Assembly: GCF_024273195.1 (NCBI RefSeq)
Contig: NZ_JAMZCU010000004.1
Span: 1 to 64,000 of the forward strand
Direction of reading: 5' to 3'
Origin: Devosia ureilytica
GTDB taxonomy: Bacteria > Pseudomonadota > Alphaproteobacteria > Rhizobiales > Devosiaceae
DNA length: 64,000 nucleotides
The notes under the pieces are model-generated. The model saw nothing but the letters and a program-made list of their open reading frames with translations, was not told the DNA's origin and searched no databases. The translations under genes were made by a program, and so were the position numbers. Positions 8,299 through 16,551 of the stretch are shown one piece after another. Within the stretch, counting starts at the first letter, position 1. Every line of letters begins with the position of its first letter.

Positions 8299-8315
8299 TG
8301 TCAACGGCCTGCAAG

Positions 8316-8344
8316 AAGGAAAGATCGGCGCGCTTTCCTTTTCT
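8316..8344 (+). terminator. Hairpin with T-tract in the gntR leader
   Basis: The arms AAGGAAAG (8316-8323) and CTTTCCTT (8333-8340) are separated by a 9-nt loop and followed by TTCTC. It lies between the divergent dctP and gntR genes, so if transcribed it would be in the gntR leader and could act as an attenuator. The call is weak. Confidence 0.3.
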
Positions 8345-8394
8345 CTCATTTTTTGATATTTAGCAGATAAATTTGATTTTGCCAGATGTAATCC

Positions 8395-9072
8395 ATGAGT
8401 GACCTGAACGAAGCAGCCATCCCCACCGTGGGTGAGGCGACCTATCTCCGTATGCGCGAGGACATTATCGCGTGCCGGCTGGCGCCCGGGCATAAACTGC
8501 GTCTTGACGCGCTGCGGGAGCGCTATGACGTGGGGGTGAGCACGCTGCGCGAAATCCTCAACCGGCTTGCGAGCGAATCGCTGGTGGTGGCAGAGGGACA
8601 GAAGGGTTTTGCGGTTGCCCCGGTGACCGTGCAGGACCTGCGCGAGATTGCCGACCTTCGATTGCTGCTCGAAAGCCATGCCCTTGGTCTGTCACTGGCG
8701 GGTGGGGACCTCGAGTGGGAGGGGCGCATCGTGGCGGCGCACCACAAGCTGGCGGCGACCGAAAAGCGGCTGCTGGCGGGCCAGGAGCGGCATACCGTCA
8801 ATTGGGTGCGCTATGACTTTGCCTTCCACAACGCGCTGATCTCGGCCTGCGGATCACAGGTGTTGCTGGACCTGCACGCCGCAATATTTGACCGGTTCCT
8901 GCGCTATCACACGCTGGCGGTGAGCTTTCGTGGCGCCGGGGTGGTCGAGGACCATCGGGCGCTGTTCGACATGGCCCTTAATCGCGATGTTCAGGGCGCC
9001 CTTGCCATGCTAGCCCGCCACGTCAATTCCGGCGTCGAGCATGTGCTTTCGACCGGGAAGCTTGCGCCTTAG
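8395..9072 (+). CDS. GntR-family regulator, FCD (FadR/VanR) type
   Basis: A 225-residue regulator with an N-terminal winged helix (about 14-78; LRMREDIIACRLAPGHKLRLDALRERYDVGVSTLREILNRLASESLVV) and a C-terminal all-helical FCD ligand domain (about 85-215) that carries an acid-binding, metal-binding pocket in relatives. It is divergent from dctPQM-aroQ, so it probably responds to the transported acid or a pathway intermediate. Its stop overlaps that of the convergent dehydrogenase gene by 3 bp. With the TetR protein it gives the locus two potential regulators. Confidence 0.88.
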   Translation: MSDLNEAAIPTVGEATYLRMREDIIACRLAPGHKLRLDALRERYDVGVSTLREILNRLASESLVVAEGQKGFAVAPVTVQDLREIADLRLLLESHALGLSLAGGDLEWEGRIVAAHHKLAATEKRLLAGQERHTVNWVRYDFAFHNALISACGSQVLLDLHAAIFDRFLRYHTLAVSFRGAGVVEDHRALFDMALNRDVQGALAMLARHVNSGVEHVLSTGKLAP

Positions 9073-9992
9073 GCATAGGCCGCGAAAGTCTTGCCCATTG
9101 CGGTGCTGTCGGGCTCGATGCCGGTGAAGAGGCGGAAGGCGCGGACGGCCTGATAGATGGCCATGCCGCCGCCGGGCAAGGTGCGGCAGCCGATTGCGGC
9201 GGCGCGGCGGAGCAATTCGGTCTCGCGGGGAAAATAGACCAGGTCAGCCACCCACTGCCGCCGGCGCAGCAGCGCCGGATCAAAGGGCAGGCCGGGGTGT
9301 TTTTCCATGCCCACGGGCGTCGCATTAACCACCCCGGCGGCGAGGCCAATGACTTCGCTGAGCTGATCGGGGGTGAGCGCCTGGGTTCGGGCGCTTGTGG
9401 TGCGCGCCACCTGGGCGGCGAGAGCCTCGGCCCTGCCGAGGTCGGCATCGACGATGTCAATGGACATGGTGCCCAGTTGCACCAGCGCATGGGCAATGGC
9501 GGCCCCTGCCCCGCCGGCGCCAACCTGCACCACATGGTCGAGTTGTACGGCGCCAAGGCCGGTGCGCATGCTTTGGGCAAAGCCCCAACAGTCGGTGTTG
9601 TGGCCCATGCAGGCGCCTTCGCGGAGGACGACGGTATTGACCGCGCCTATGGCATCGGCTTCGGGGGCCAGATCATCGAGAATTGGCACGATGGCCTGCT
9701 TGAACGGATAGGTGACGTTGAGGCCCCAGTAATTGCGAGCGCGGGCGCCATCAAGCACCGCTTCGAGATCCTCATCCAAGAGGCCCAGGCGGTCGAAATC
9801 GATAAGGTCGTAGCGGTAGGCAAGGCCGTGCCGGCGGCCCTCGGTCTCGTGCATGACCGGGGAGAGCGACGAGCCGATGCCCCGGCCCAGAAGACCGATG
9901 CGGACGGTGGTGGTGCCGTCGCTGACGATGGGCGGACGTTCGGCATCAATGTCCGCAAAAGCGTCACGGACGCGATCCTCTTGAGTTGACAC
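9069..9992 (-). CDS. aroE: NAD-type quinate/shikimate dehydrogenase (AroE family, QsuD-like)
   Basis: It oxidises quinate to 3-dehydroquinate or shikimate to 3-dehydroshikimate. The GTG at 9992 is chosen because GAGGAG lies 7 nt upstream; the protein is then 307 residues. Substrate-site residues are S42-x-S44-P, K98 (NVTYPFKQ) and D134 (HNTD). The dinucleotide fold is VGAGGAGAAIAHAL, followed by VDADLGRAEA. The aspartate after the second strand favours NAD over NADP. The whole C-terminal half (GVVNATPVGM, WVADLVYFPRETELL, AIYQAVRAFRLFTGIEP) resembles the catabolic enzyme of Corynebacterium rather than biosynthetic AroE. It is divergent from tetR with a shared operator. Confidence 0.88.
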   Translation of the reverse strand: MSTQEDRVRDAFADIDAERPPIVSDGTTTVRIGLLGRGIGSSLSPVMHETEGRRHGLAYRYDLIDFDRLGLLDEDLEAVLDGARARNYWGLNVTYPFKQAIVPILDDLAPEADAIGAVNTVVLREGACMGHNTDCWGFAQSMRTGLGAVQLDHVVQVGAGGAGAAIAHALVQLGTMSIDIVDADLGRAEALAAQVARTTSARTQALTPDQLSEVIGLAAGVVNATPVGMEKHPGLPFDPALLRRRQWVADLVYFPRETELLRRAAAIGCRTLPGGGMAIYQAVRAFRLFTGIEPDSTAMGKTFAAYA

Positions 9993-10079
9993 AGCAAAGC
10001 TCCTCGGGGCGGCCGGTATCCGCCCTTGTTTTCGCCTACGACTGCCCGGTAAAAGAACGTCAGGCGATTTGCACCACAA

Positions 10080-10099
10080 TGTACGAACTGGTTAGTTTG
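10080..10099. promoter_or_regulatory. Operator-like site B (aroE-like/tetR intergenic)
   Basis: TGTACGAACTGGTTAGTTTG is the second copy of the shared site. It lies 31 bp before the tetR start codon and 87 bp before the divergent dehydrogenase start, a position suited to autoregulation plus control of the dehydrogenase. Confidence 0.65.
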
Positions 10100-10130
10100 G
10101 TCAATTGCGGGCGGGACCAGGAAAGGCATT

Positions 10131-10820
10131 GTGCCCATGTCGGAGAGCGGGTCAGAGGTGCGCAAGGCGGCGCGAAAGGTTTCGACGCGCCAGCAGGACC
10201 CCGAGGGGACGCGGCAGAACATCATCGAAGTCGCCAGCCAGGAATTCGCGCTCAATGGCTTGTCGGGCGCGCGCATCGACGAAATCGCCGCCAAGACGCG
10301 CTCGTCCAAGCGCATGATCTATTATTATTTCGGCGACAAGGAAGGGCTCTATCTCAGCGCGCTGGAAAGCGCCTATGCCACGGTGCGCGAGGGCGAAGCC
10401 GAACTCGATATCGCGGGCCTTTCTGCCGTGGATGGGCTGCGGCGACTGGTTGAGTTCACCTTCACCCACCATCACCAGCACGAGGATTTCATCCGCATGG
10501 TGATGATCGAGAACATCCACCACGGACAATATCTGGAGCGCTCGAGCGTGGTGCGTGACCTCAATGTCACCGCCATCGCCCATATCAAGGACCTTTATGA
10601 GCGGGGCCTGGTCGAAGGGCAGTTCCGCCCCGGCCTCGATCCGCTGGAAATCCACTGGCAGATCAGTGCGCTGTGCTTTTTCAATGTGTCGAACCGCGCC
10701 ACCTTCTCACGGCTCTTCGCCCGCGATTTCGGCGCGCCGGACATGCTGGAACGCTTGAAACAAAACACCGTGGAAATGGTGCTGCGCTATGTGGCCAAGC
10801 CGGGGGCGCTTGGCGAATAG
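10131..10820 (+). CDS. TetR-family regulator of the quinate/shikimate locus
   Basis: A 229-residue TetR-type repressor. The N-terminal helix-turn-helix spans about residues 25-72 (IIEVASQEFALNGLSGARIDEIAAKTRSSKRMIYYYFGDKEGLY). The C-terminal ligand domain has a His-rich helix (TFTHHHQHEDF) and the length of the RutR/AcrR-like group. AGGAAAGG precedes the GTG at 10131; an ATG at 10137 is an alternative start. It is divergent from the dehydrogenase gene. Its own promoter and those of dctP and quiC carry the same 20-bp site, so it is the likely pathway-specific repressor. The effector is unknown; protocatechuate, quinate or dehydroshikimate are candidates. Confidence 0.87.
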   Translation: MPMSESGSEVRKAARKVSTRQQDPEGTRQNIIEVASQEFALNGLSGARIDEIAAKTRSSKRMIYYYFGDKEGLYLSALESAYATVREGEAELDIAGLSAVDGLRRLVEFTFTHHHQHEDFIRMVMIENIHHGQYLERSSVVRDLNVTAIAHIKDLYERGLVEGQFRPGLDPLEIHWQISALCFFNVSNRATFSRLFARDFGAPDMLERLKQNTVEMVLRYVAKPGALGE

Positions 10821-11137
10821 GGCTTCCCGTCCGCACGGATGCCGCGTGTTATCGGCGGGAACGAGGGTGATCCGGGGAAAACCCGGTCACCTCGTTTTTG
10901 CCGCCGGGCCCAAACTAGATCATTTCACACTCAGGCGGACGCGGTTCCATCGCCTCCCGCCCCCTGGTGGGGAGGGACCGAGGGTGGGGGTGTCGGCATG
11001 CCCTCTTGCTCGCAGCCTTTGGAGGTCGCGTCACCCCCACCCCAGCTCTGCTATGGCCTGTCGGCCTAGCGTCGCTACCCTCCCCACAAGGGGGAGGGAG
11101 GAAAAAGGGCAGCGCGTTCAGCTAAACGTGAAACGGT
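10821..11137. other. Intergenic region with palindromic repeat R1
   Basis: No gene is supported in this 317-bp gap between the convergent tetR and ktrA genes. Its centre is copy R1 (10953-11101) of the GC-rich inverted-repeat family, described separately. Confidence 0.6.
10953..11101. repeat. GC-rich palindromic intergenic repeat R1
   Basis: The outer arms (CCTCCCGCCCCCTGGTGGGG... at the left; CCCCACAAGGGGGAGGGAGG at the right) form an about 23-bp inverted repeat with two mismatches. The interior includes an inverted GGCCTGTCGGCC segment. It is closely related to R6 (34125-34263), including the interior stretch CAGCTCTGCTAYGGCCTG. Confidence 0.75.
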
Positions 11138-11812
11138 CTAAGTTCTGGAGGCGAAGCGTTCGACCAGTTGGGTTTCGCCCAGGACGATGAGCAGATCGTC
11201 CTTCTGCACAACCGTATTTGCCTGAGCGTAGGTGAAGTCTTCGCCGGAGCGCTTGATGCCGACAATGGTCACACCGTATTCCTGCCTGACCTTGGCCTGT
11301 TCGAGTGTTTTGCCGACAAGATCGTGGGGCGCGCGCGTTTTGACCATGGCAAAATCGTTATCCAGGTCAACGAAGTCCATCATCTTGCCGGTGAGGATAT
11401 GGGCCACCATCTGCCCCATGCGCGCCTCTGGATAGACAACGTTCTTGACCCCGATACTCTTGAGTATCTTGCCGTGCCGCTCGTTGTTGGCCTTGGCCCA
11501 GATGGTCGGAACGCCGGCCTCGATGACCGCCAGAGCGGTGAGAATGCTCGCCTCAAGGTCACCGCCGATGGCGATAACAACAGTCTTGAAGTCACCTATG
11601 CCGATCTGACGCAGGGACTCGGGATTGGCGCAGTCGGCCTGCACGACATGGGTAAGTTGGCTCGCCGCGTCCTGGACAATCGCCGCGTTCTCATCAACGC
11701 CGAGCACTTCGTGTCCCATGCGTACCAGCGAACTCGCGACCGAGCTTCCGAAACGACCGAGACCAATAACCAGGATTGTCTCGGCTTTGGTGCGATTGGA
11801 GAGTTTAACCAA
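11138..11812 (-). CDS. ktrA: Potassium uptake regulatory subunit KtrA (TrkA-N/TrkA-C)
   Basis: A cytoplasmic RCK-type ring protein that gates KtrB according to nucleotide binding. The Rossmann motif VIGLGRFGSSVA opens the TrkA-N domain, and the acidic GVDEN at the second strand binds the nucleotide ribose. The TrkA-C domain covers about residues 140-224. The start is placed at TTG 11812, overlapping the ktrB stop and with GAGGAG upstream. This gives 224 residues, like known KtrA, whereas the upstream ATG at 11866 would add residues encoded inside ktrB. Confidence 0.88.
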   Translation of the reverse strand: MVKLSNRTKAETILVIGLGRFGSSVASSLVRMGHEVLGVDENAAIVQDAASQLTHVVQADCANPESLRQIGIGDFKTVVIAIGGDLEASILTALAVIEAGVPTIWAKANNERHGKILKSIGVKNVVYPEARMGQMVAHILTGKMMDFVDLDNDFAMVKTRAPHDLVGKTLEQAKVRQEYGVTIVGIKRSGEDFTYAQANTVVQKDDLLIVLGETQLVERFASRT

Positions 11813-13154
11813 CGATAGGGCGCTCCTCTGGATAATGTAGTGCGCTTCGTCCTCTGCCGAGGGCAAGGGCCGTGGCTATGGTGATGGTTCCCACTCTGCC
11901 GATGAGCATCAGCACGATCAGGACCAGTTCGGCAACGGGTGGCAGTTGGCCGGTAATACCGGTCGAAAGCCCGACCGTAGCAAAGGCCGAAATCGTTTCG
12001 AACAGCACATCCACCAGCGGGTATTCAGTTACCGACAGAATGACCATGGTTCCCAAGGATATCAACGCCAGGGACAGCAGCACCACGCTCAGCGCCTGGC
12101 GTTCGATGGATGTGCTGATGCGCCTGCCGAACAGGGCCGCTTCTCGCTCGCCACGCGCCTCTGACCACACAACGATGGCGAGCACGAAGAAGGTGGTGAT
12201 CTTGATCCCGCCGGCGGTTCCGGCACTGCCGCCACCGACGAACATCAGCAAATAGGTAACTGCCAGGGTTTCGTCGTTGAAAGCACCGATATCGAGCGCA
12301 TTGAAGCCGGTGGTGCGGGTGGTGACGGATTGAAAGGCACTGTTGAGCAGTTTGCCACCCAGACCCATCGGGCCCAGCGTGTCTGGGTTATTCCATTCCA
12401 CGGCCAGAACAGTCACAAATCCGACGACCAGGAAAATGGCGGTTCCGAGGAGCGTGATCTTGGTATGCAGCGTCCAGGGTCGACCATGGTCCGTGGTAGC
12501 CCGGGTCTGAAGCTCATGGATCACTGGAAACCCGAGGGAGCTGAAAACAATCGCGAGCATGATTGGCATCAGGAACAACCAATCGTTCTGAAACCCGATC
12601 AAGCTGTCGGAGTAGGTCGAAAAGCCGGCATTGTTGAACGCGGAGACGGCGTGAAAAAGTCCATGCCAGGCGGCCACCGCCCAGTCCTGGCCATAGGAAA
12701 AATGCAGGCGAAGGGTAAGCGCCAGGGCCAATGTCGCTTCGACGGTCACAGTGACCAGCAGAATCAAGCGGAGCACGCTCCGGGCGTCCACCATCTCAAA
12801 GAAGCTGCGTTCCACCTGTGTCCGCAGCCGGTCCTTCAACCGGAATCCCCGGCCAGCCAGCAGACCCAACAGGGTGGCGGCCGCCATAATCCCGAAGCCC
12901 CCGATCTGGAACAGGACGAGGATCACCACCTGGCCAAAGGTGGACCAATATACCGGAGTATCGACAACGATGAGGCCTGTGACGCAGACCGCCGAGGTCG
13001 CGGTAAACAGGGCTGTCAGGAAAGGTGCATAACCGGGTCCCTCATGAGACAGCGGCAGCATTAGCAGGGCTGTCCCAATCGCAATTGCGGCCATGAAGGC
13101 AATGGGCACCAGTCGTGTCGGGTGATTCACATTGGCAAGCACGCGGTGCTCCAA
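11805..13154 (-). CDS. ktrB: Potassium uptake channel subunit KtrB
   Basis: A 449-residue membrane protein of the Trk/Ktr/HKT superfamily, importing potassium with sodium. Four pore loops with the expected glycine are visible: AVCVTGL (P1), SAFNNAGF (P2), VTTRTTGFN (P3) and FATVGLSTG (P4). About 8 helices flank them in four M1-P-M2 repeats. It is co-transcribed with ktrA, whose start overlaps its stop. Functionally it is unrelated to the surrounding quinate/shikimate genes, which it splits from quiC. Confidence 0.92.
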   Translation of the reverse strand: MEHRVLANVNHPTRLVPIAFMAAIAIGTALLMLPLSHEGPGYAPFLTALFTATSAVCVTGLIVVDTPVYWSTFGQVVILVLFQIGGFGIMAAATLLGLLAGRGFRLKDRLRTQVERSFFEMVDARSVLRLILLVTVTVEATLALALTLRLHFSYGQDWAVAAWHGLFHAVSAFNNAGFSTYSDSLIGFQNDWLFLMPIMLAIVFSSLGFPVIHELQTRATTDHGRPWTLHTKITLLGTAIFLVVGFVTVLAVEWNNPDTLGPMGLGGKLLNSAFQSVTTRTTGFNALDIGAFNDETLAVTYLLMFVGGGSAGTAGGIKITTFFVLAIVVWSEARGEREAALFGRRISTSIERQALSVVLLSLALISLGTMVILSVTEYPLVDVLFETISAFATVGLSTGITGQLPPVAELVLIVLMLIGRVGTITIATALALGRGRSALHYPEERPIVG

Positions 13155-13350
13155 TTTGTGGTTCCGAGCGTCCCAGGATGGTGATCCCGATCGGCACCGG
13201 ATGACGGCGGCTGTATATTGGATGGCTCACGAAGGCGCAATGGCGTGGTCAAGCCAGCTGCATTGAGCGGTGCAAATCGCCTCTGTCAGGCCAACATCCG
13301 GGACAGTGGGCCCTCGCCAAAAGCTGCCGATCCACTTCCTGCCCATTGCT

Positions 13351-13439
13351 GCTTCTCCCTCTCTTTCTGCCTCTCTCTGCCTCTGCTCTCTCTGCCTCTG
13401 CTATCTCCGCCTCTGCCCTCCCTCCCACCTTCCCCTCAT
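13351..13439. repeat. Polypyrimidine tandem tract
   Basis: About 90 bp are almost purely C and T, built of imperfect repeats of CTCTCTGCCTCTG. It ends about 30 bp before operator site C and about 65 bp before the quiC start. Slippage-prone simple sequence is rare in this otherwise complex genome. Confidence 0.75.
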
Positions 13440-13467
13440 TGACCCCGGCCGCGCCACCATCTATTTT

Positions 13468-13487
13468 TGTACGAACTAGTTAGTTCG
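13468..13487. promoter_or_regulatory. Operator-like site C (quiC promoter)
   Basis: TGTACGAACTAGTTAGTTCG is the most symmetrical of the three shared sites (CGAAC-N6-GTTCG). It ends 15 bp before the quiC ATG, where a bound repressor would block transcription or initiation. Confidence 0.68.
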
Positions 13488-13502
13488 CTCCGGATAGGTG
13501 CC

Positions 13503-15389
13503 ATGAAAACCTCTATTGCTACCGTTTCTATCAGCGGGGACCTGCGCGAGAAGCTCGAAGCGATTGCGGCGGCGGGGTTTGATGGGGTCGAGATTTTCGA
13601 GAACGACTTTTTGGCCTTTGACCGGAGCCCGGCCGAGGTGCGTGGGATGGTGGCGGACCTGGGGTTGGAGATTACGCTGTTCCAGCCGTTTCGGGACTTT
13701 GAGGGCCTACCCGAGCCGCAGCGGGGGCAGGCGTTTGATCGGGCGGAGCGCAAGTTTGACCTGATGGAGGAGCTGGGCGCGCCACTGGTGCTGGTGTGTT
13801 CGAGCGTGGCGCCGGCGGCGTTGGGAGGCATTGACCGGGCGGCGGCGGATTTTCGGGAATTGGGAGAGCGGGCGGCCAAGCGCGGGCTGAAAGTGGGCTA
13901 TGAGGCGTTGGCCTGGGGGCGCCATGTGAACGACCATCGCGACAGCTGGGAGGTGGTGCGGCGGGCCGACCACCCCAATGTCGGGCTGATCCTTGACAGT
14001 TTTCATAGCCTGTCGCGGCGTATTTCGTCGGACACGATCCGTTCGATTCCGGGCGACAAGATTTTCATCGTGCAATTGGCCGATGCGCCGGCGCTGGACA
14101 TGGACCTGCTCTACTGGAGCCGGCATTTCCGCAATATGCCGGGCGAAGGCGACCTGCCGGTGGTGGATTTTGCCCGCGCCGTGGCGGCCACCGGCTATAA
14201 TGGACCACTGTCGCTCGAAATCTTCAACGACCAGTTCCGCTCCGGCTCGCCGCGCACCATTGCGCTCGACGGGCACCGGTCGCTGATTTTCCTGATGGAC
14301 CAGGTGCGCGAGGCCGAGCCGGCCGTGGCGCCCAAGGTGCCCGCCCTGCCCCCGCGGGTTTCGGTAAAAGGTGTGTCCTTCGTTGAATTTACCGCCGACG
14401 AAACGGAGGCCGATACCCTCCGCGCCATGCTGGGAAAGCTCGGCTTTGCCCGCACCGGCAAGCACAAGAGCAAGAGCGTCGAGCGGTTCAGCCAGGGCGC
14501 GATCAATATCGTGGTCAATACCGAGCGCGAGGGGCTGGCGCATGCCGCTTACCTGACGCATGGCACATCGGCCTATGCCATGGGCCTCCTGGTGGACGAC
14601 GCGCAGGCGACGCTGGCGCGGGCGAAGGCGCTGGATGCGCAACCCTTTGCCCAGCGTGTGGCGCCCGGCGAGCTGGCCATTCCCGCCGTGCGCGGCGTGG
14701 GTGGCGGGGTGATCTATTTCCTCGACGAGCACACCGACCTCAAGCGGGTGTGGGACGTGGAATTCGAGGCGGAGCCGGGCAGCGGCAATGACGCCGGACT
14801 GATGGGCTTCGACCACATCGCCCAGACCATGAACTACGAGGAAATGCTGACCTGGATCCTGTTTTACCGCGCCATTTTCGTGGTGGATAAAGGGCCCATG
14901 GTGGATGTGGTCGATCCCTCGGGGTTGGTGCGCAGCCAGGTGATCGAGAACAGCGCCGGCAGCCTGCGGCTGACACTGAACGGCGCGGAAAGCCACCGCA
15001 CGCTGGCGGGTCATTTCATCGCCGAAACCTTCGGCTCCAGCGTCCAGCATATCGCTTTTTCGAGTGCTGATATTTTCGCGACGGCGCAGGCGCTCAAGGC
15101 CAATGGGCTGATACCGCTGCAGATTTCGGCAAATTACTATGACGATCTACAGGCACGCCTGAGCCTTGATGCTGATTTCGTGGCACGGCTGGCCGAATGC
15201 AATATTCTTTATGACCGCGACGCGGGGGGCGAGTTCTTCCAGCTCTATACGCCCAATTTTGGCGAAGGGTTCTTTTTCGAGATTGTCGAGCGCCGGGGCC
15301 GCTATGCCGGCTATGGCGCAGTCAATGCGCCGTTCCGCATCGCCGCCCAGAAGCGCTCGATCCGGCCGCCGACGATCCCTTCAAAATAG
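13503..15389 (+). CDS. quiC: 3-dehydroshikimate dehydratase, QuiC1 type (fused to HPPD-like domain)
   Basis: It converts 3-dehydroshikimate to protocatechuate. The start is the ATG at 13503; 628 residues. Residues 1-280 are a xylose-isomerase-like TIM barrel with the metal ligands expected for this enzyme: E134 (VGYEALAWG), D165 (GLILDSFHS), Q191 (IVQLADAP) and E239 (LSLEIFND). Residues about 288-610 resemble 4-hydroxyphenylpyruvate dioxygenase with an intact His-His-Glu triad (H438, H516, E593). In the known Pseudomonas QuiC1 this second domain does not replace the dehydratase, and its role is less clear. The promoter carries operator site C. Confidence 0.9.
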   Translation: MKTSIATVSISGDLREKLEAIAAAGFDGVEIFENDFLAFDRSPAEVRGMVADLGLEITLFQPFRDFEGLPEPQRGQAFDRAERKFDLMEELGAPLVLVCSSVAPAALGGIDRAAADFRELGERAAKRGLKVGYEALAWGRHVNDHRDSWEVVRRADHPNVGLILDSFHSLSRRISSDTIRSIPGDKIFIVQLADAPALDMDLLYWSRHFRNMPGEGDLPVVDFARAVAATGYNGPLSLEIFNDQFRSGSPRTIALDGHRSLIFLMDQVREAEPAVAPKVPALPPRVSVKGVSFVEFTADETEADTLRAMLGKLGFARTGKHKSKSVERFSQGAINIVVNTEREGLAHAAYLTHGTSAYAMGLLVDDAQATLARAKALDAQPFAQRVAPGELAIPAVRGVGGGVIYFLDEHTDLKRVWDVEFEAEPGSGNDAGLMGFDHIAQTMNYEEMLTWILFYRAIFVVDKGPMVDVVDPSGLVRSQVIENSAGSLRLTLNGAESHRTLAGHFIAETFGSSVQHIAFSSADIFATAQALKANGLIPLQISANYYDDLQARLSLDADFVARLAECNILYDRDAGGEFFQLYTPNFGEGFFFEIVERRGRYAGYGAVNAPFRIAAQKRSIRPPTIPSK

Positions 15390-15573
15390 GAGAGGTCAGC
15401 GGTTCTGGTTGTCGGCCGCAGCGTGAGGCGCGGCCTGATTTTCGACGCCCATTTCCTTGAGTACCCACAAGGCTGCCGCCCTGCCCGGCCCCCGCGTAAA
15501 CCATGCTGGCAGGCGTGTGCTGACAAGACCGACGCGCGCCGTTAAGGTTTCATCAACCATGATGGAGGCAGCC

Positions 15574-15765
15574 ATGCGCGTACCCAATGCCGGTCAGCCG
15601 CTCGACGAGCGCCGCATCGTGCGCGAAGGCAAGCAATTGGCCGCGGCCATGCTGGCGAACCATGCCGATCCGTCGTGGTTCGAGCGCAATGGCTTTGCCC
15701 GTCAGGCGAGCCTTTGGGGACAGCAGCTGATGGGCGCACTGCGCAGGCTGCCGGTGAAAGACTAG
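15574..15765 (+). CDS. Small hypothetical protein (63 residues)
   Basis: The ATG at 15574 has GGAGG 5 nt upstream, a good ribosome site. The product is soluble and charged, with an N-terminal MRVPNAGQPLDERRIVREGKQLAAAML segment and a W-x-E-R-N-G-F-A motif. No domain is recognised and no clear operon partner exists (169 bp after quiC, convergent with a TetR gene). Confidence 0.5.
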   Translation: MRVPNAGQPLDERRIVREGKQLAAAMLANHADPSWFERNGFARQASLWGQQLMGALRRLPVKD

Positions 15766-15822
15766 GGTCTTTCTTGCTGCACTTATGAACCGCAAACACA
15801 GGGCAGTTTTGCGGGAAACGCC

Positions 15823-16401
15823 CTAGATGCGCTCTGAGACCATCGCCTTCCAGCACATGTCGGCCACCAGCGTCCGCTCCTCGTCTGACAGGGGCGCGGG
15901 ATTGTAGCGGCGGCGCTTGAGCGCGTTGCGAATGGCGCCGCGCATGAAACTGGCCAGCATGGTGGGCGACCCAGCGCGGATATCCCCCGCCGCCTGCCCG
16001 TCGCTGATCATATCGATGGCATAATCGACAAAGGCGCCAAAGATGTCCTTGGCGTCGGCCAGGGTGATCAACGGGTTGTTTTCGAGATAATCGAACAGCC
16101 GGGCGCGCTGCGGGTCGATCCAGATGAAATCGACATATTCGGCGATGTAGTGCCGGACGCGCTCGGCGGGCGTTTTCGCCGGATCGGGCGGCACCGACAG
16201 GCGTTCGGTCATCTGCTCGGCCATGCGGCCATAGACGCCGCGCACCAGCGCTTCCTTGGATTCGAAATAATTGTAGAGCGAGCCGGTGGCAACGCCCGCC
16301 TCCTCGGCAATGGCGGCCATGGAGCACTGCAGGCCATTGCGCACGATCAGTCTTGAGGCGGCAGCGATGATGCGTTCGCGCTTGTCGGGGACTACGTCCA
16401 T
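15823..16401 (-). CDS. TetR-family transcriptional regulator
   Basis: A 192-residue TetR protein. The helix-turn-helix (about 8-54) reads RERIIAAASRLIVRNGLQCSMAAIAEEAGVATGSLYNYFESKEALV; the rest is the ligand domain. A perfect 8-bp inverted repeat (16406-16423) lies 5 bp before the start codon, covering the expected ribosome-binding region, so autorepression is likely. It is divergent from the phosphodiesterase-ABC transporter operon by 150 bp and may control it. Confidence 0.88.
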   Translation of the reverse strand: MDVVPDKRERIIAAASRLIVRNGLQCSMAAIAEEAGVATGSLYNYFESKEALVRGVYGRMAEQMTERLSVPPDPAKTPAERVRHYIAEYVDFIWIDPQRARLFDYLENNPLITLADAKDIFGAFVDYAIDMISDGQAAGDIRAGSPTMLASFMRGAIRNALKRRRYNPAPLSDEERTLVADMCWKAMVSERI

Positions 16402-16405
16402 AAAC

Positions 16406-16423
16406 TGAATGAACCTTCATTCA
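16406..16423. promoter_or_regulatory. Perfect palindromic TetR-type operator
   Basis: TGAATGAACCTTCATTCA has 8-bp arms and a 2-bp centre. It is immediately upstream of the TetR gene. The TGAATGAA half-site is typical of AcrR/TetR regulators whose operators overlap their own translation start. Confidence 0.7.
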
Positions 16424-16551
16424 CCTGTCATGTTGGAAGGCTAGCTAGGCATCAGTTCCGGCGCAAGAGGGAAATGTCCCAATTTAAGCCACCGGATCCA
16501 AAAATCGCCGAAAGTCATTGATTTTCAGCCTTAATGCCGCAGGAGAGCGCC

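Larger units (their letters stand above)
13155..13502. other. Intergenic region upstream of quiC
   Basis: This is the divergent spacer between ktrB and quiC. It holds a pyrimidine-rich tandem tract (13351-13439) and operator-like site C. No gene is supported. Confidence 0.6.

Noticed and set aside
11813..11866. Longer ktrA start at the ATG 11866
   Set aside because: It would add 18 residues encoded within ktrB and without a ribosome site; the TTG at 11812 gives the normal KtrA length.
13351..13439. CRISPR-like array in the polypyrimidine tract
   Set aside because: It has no fixed-length repeats with unique spacers; it is simple-sequence CT repeats.
13707..15050. 447-codon minus-strand frame over quiC
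   Set aside because: QuiC has all metal ligands at the expected positions on the plus strand; the antisense product is His/Arg-rich and unrelated to any family.
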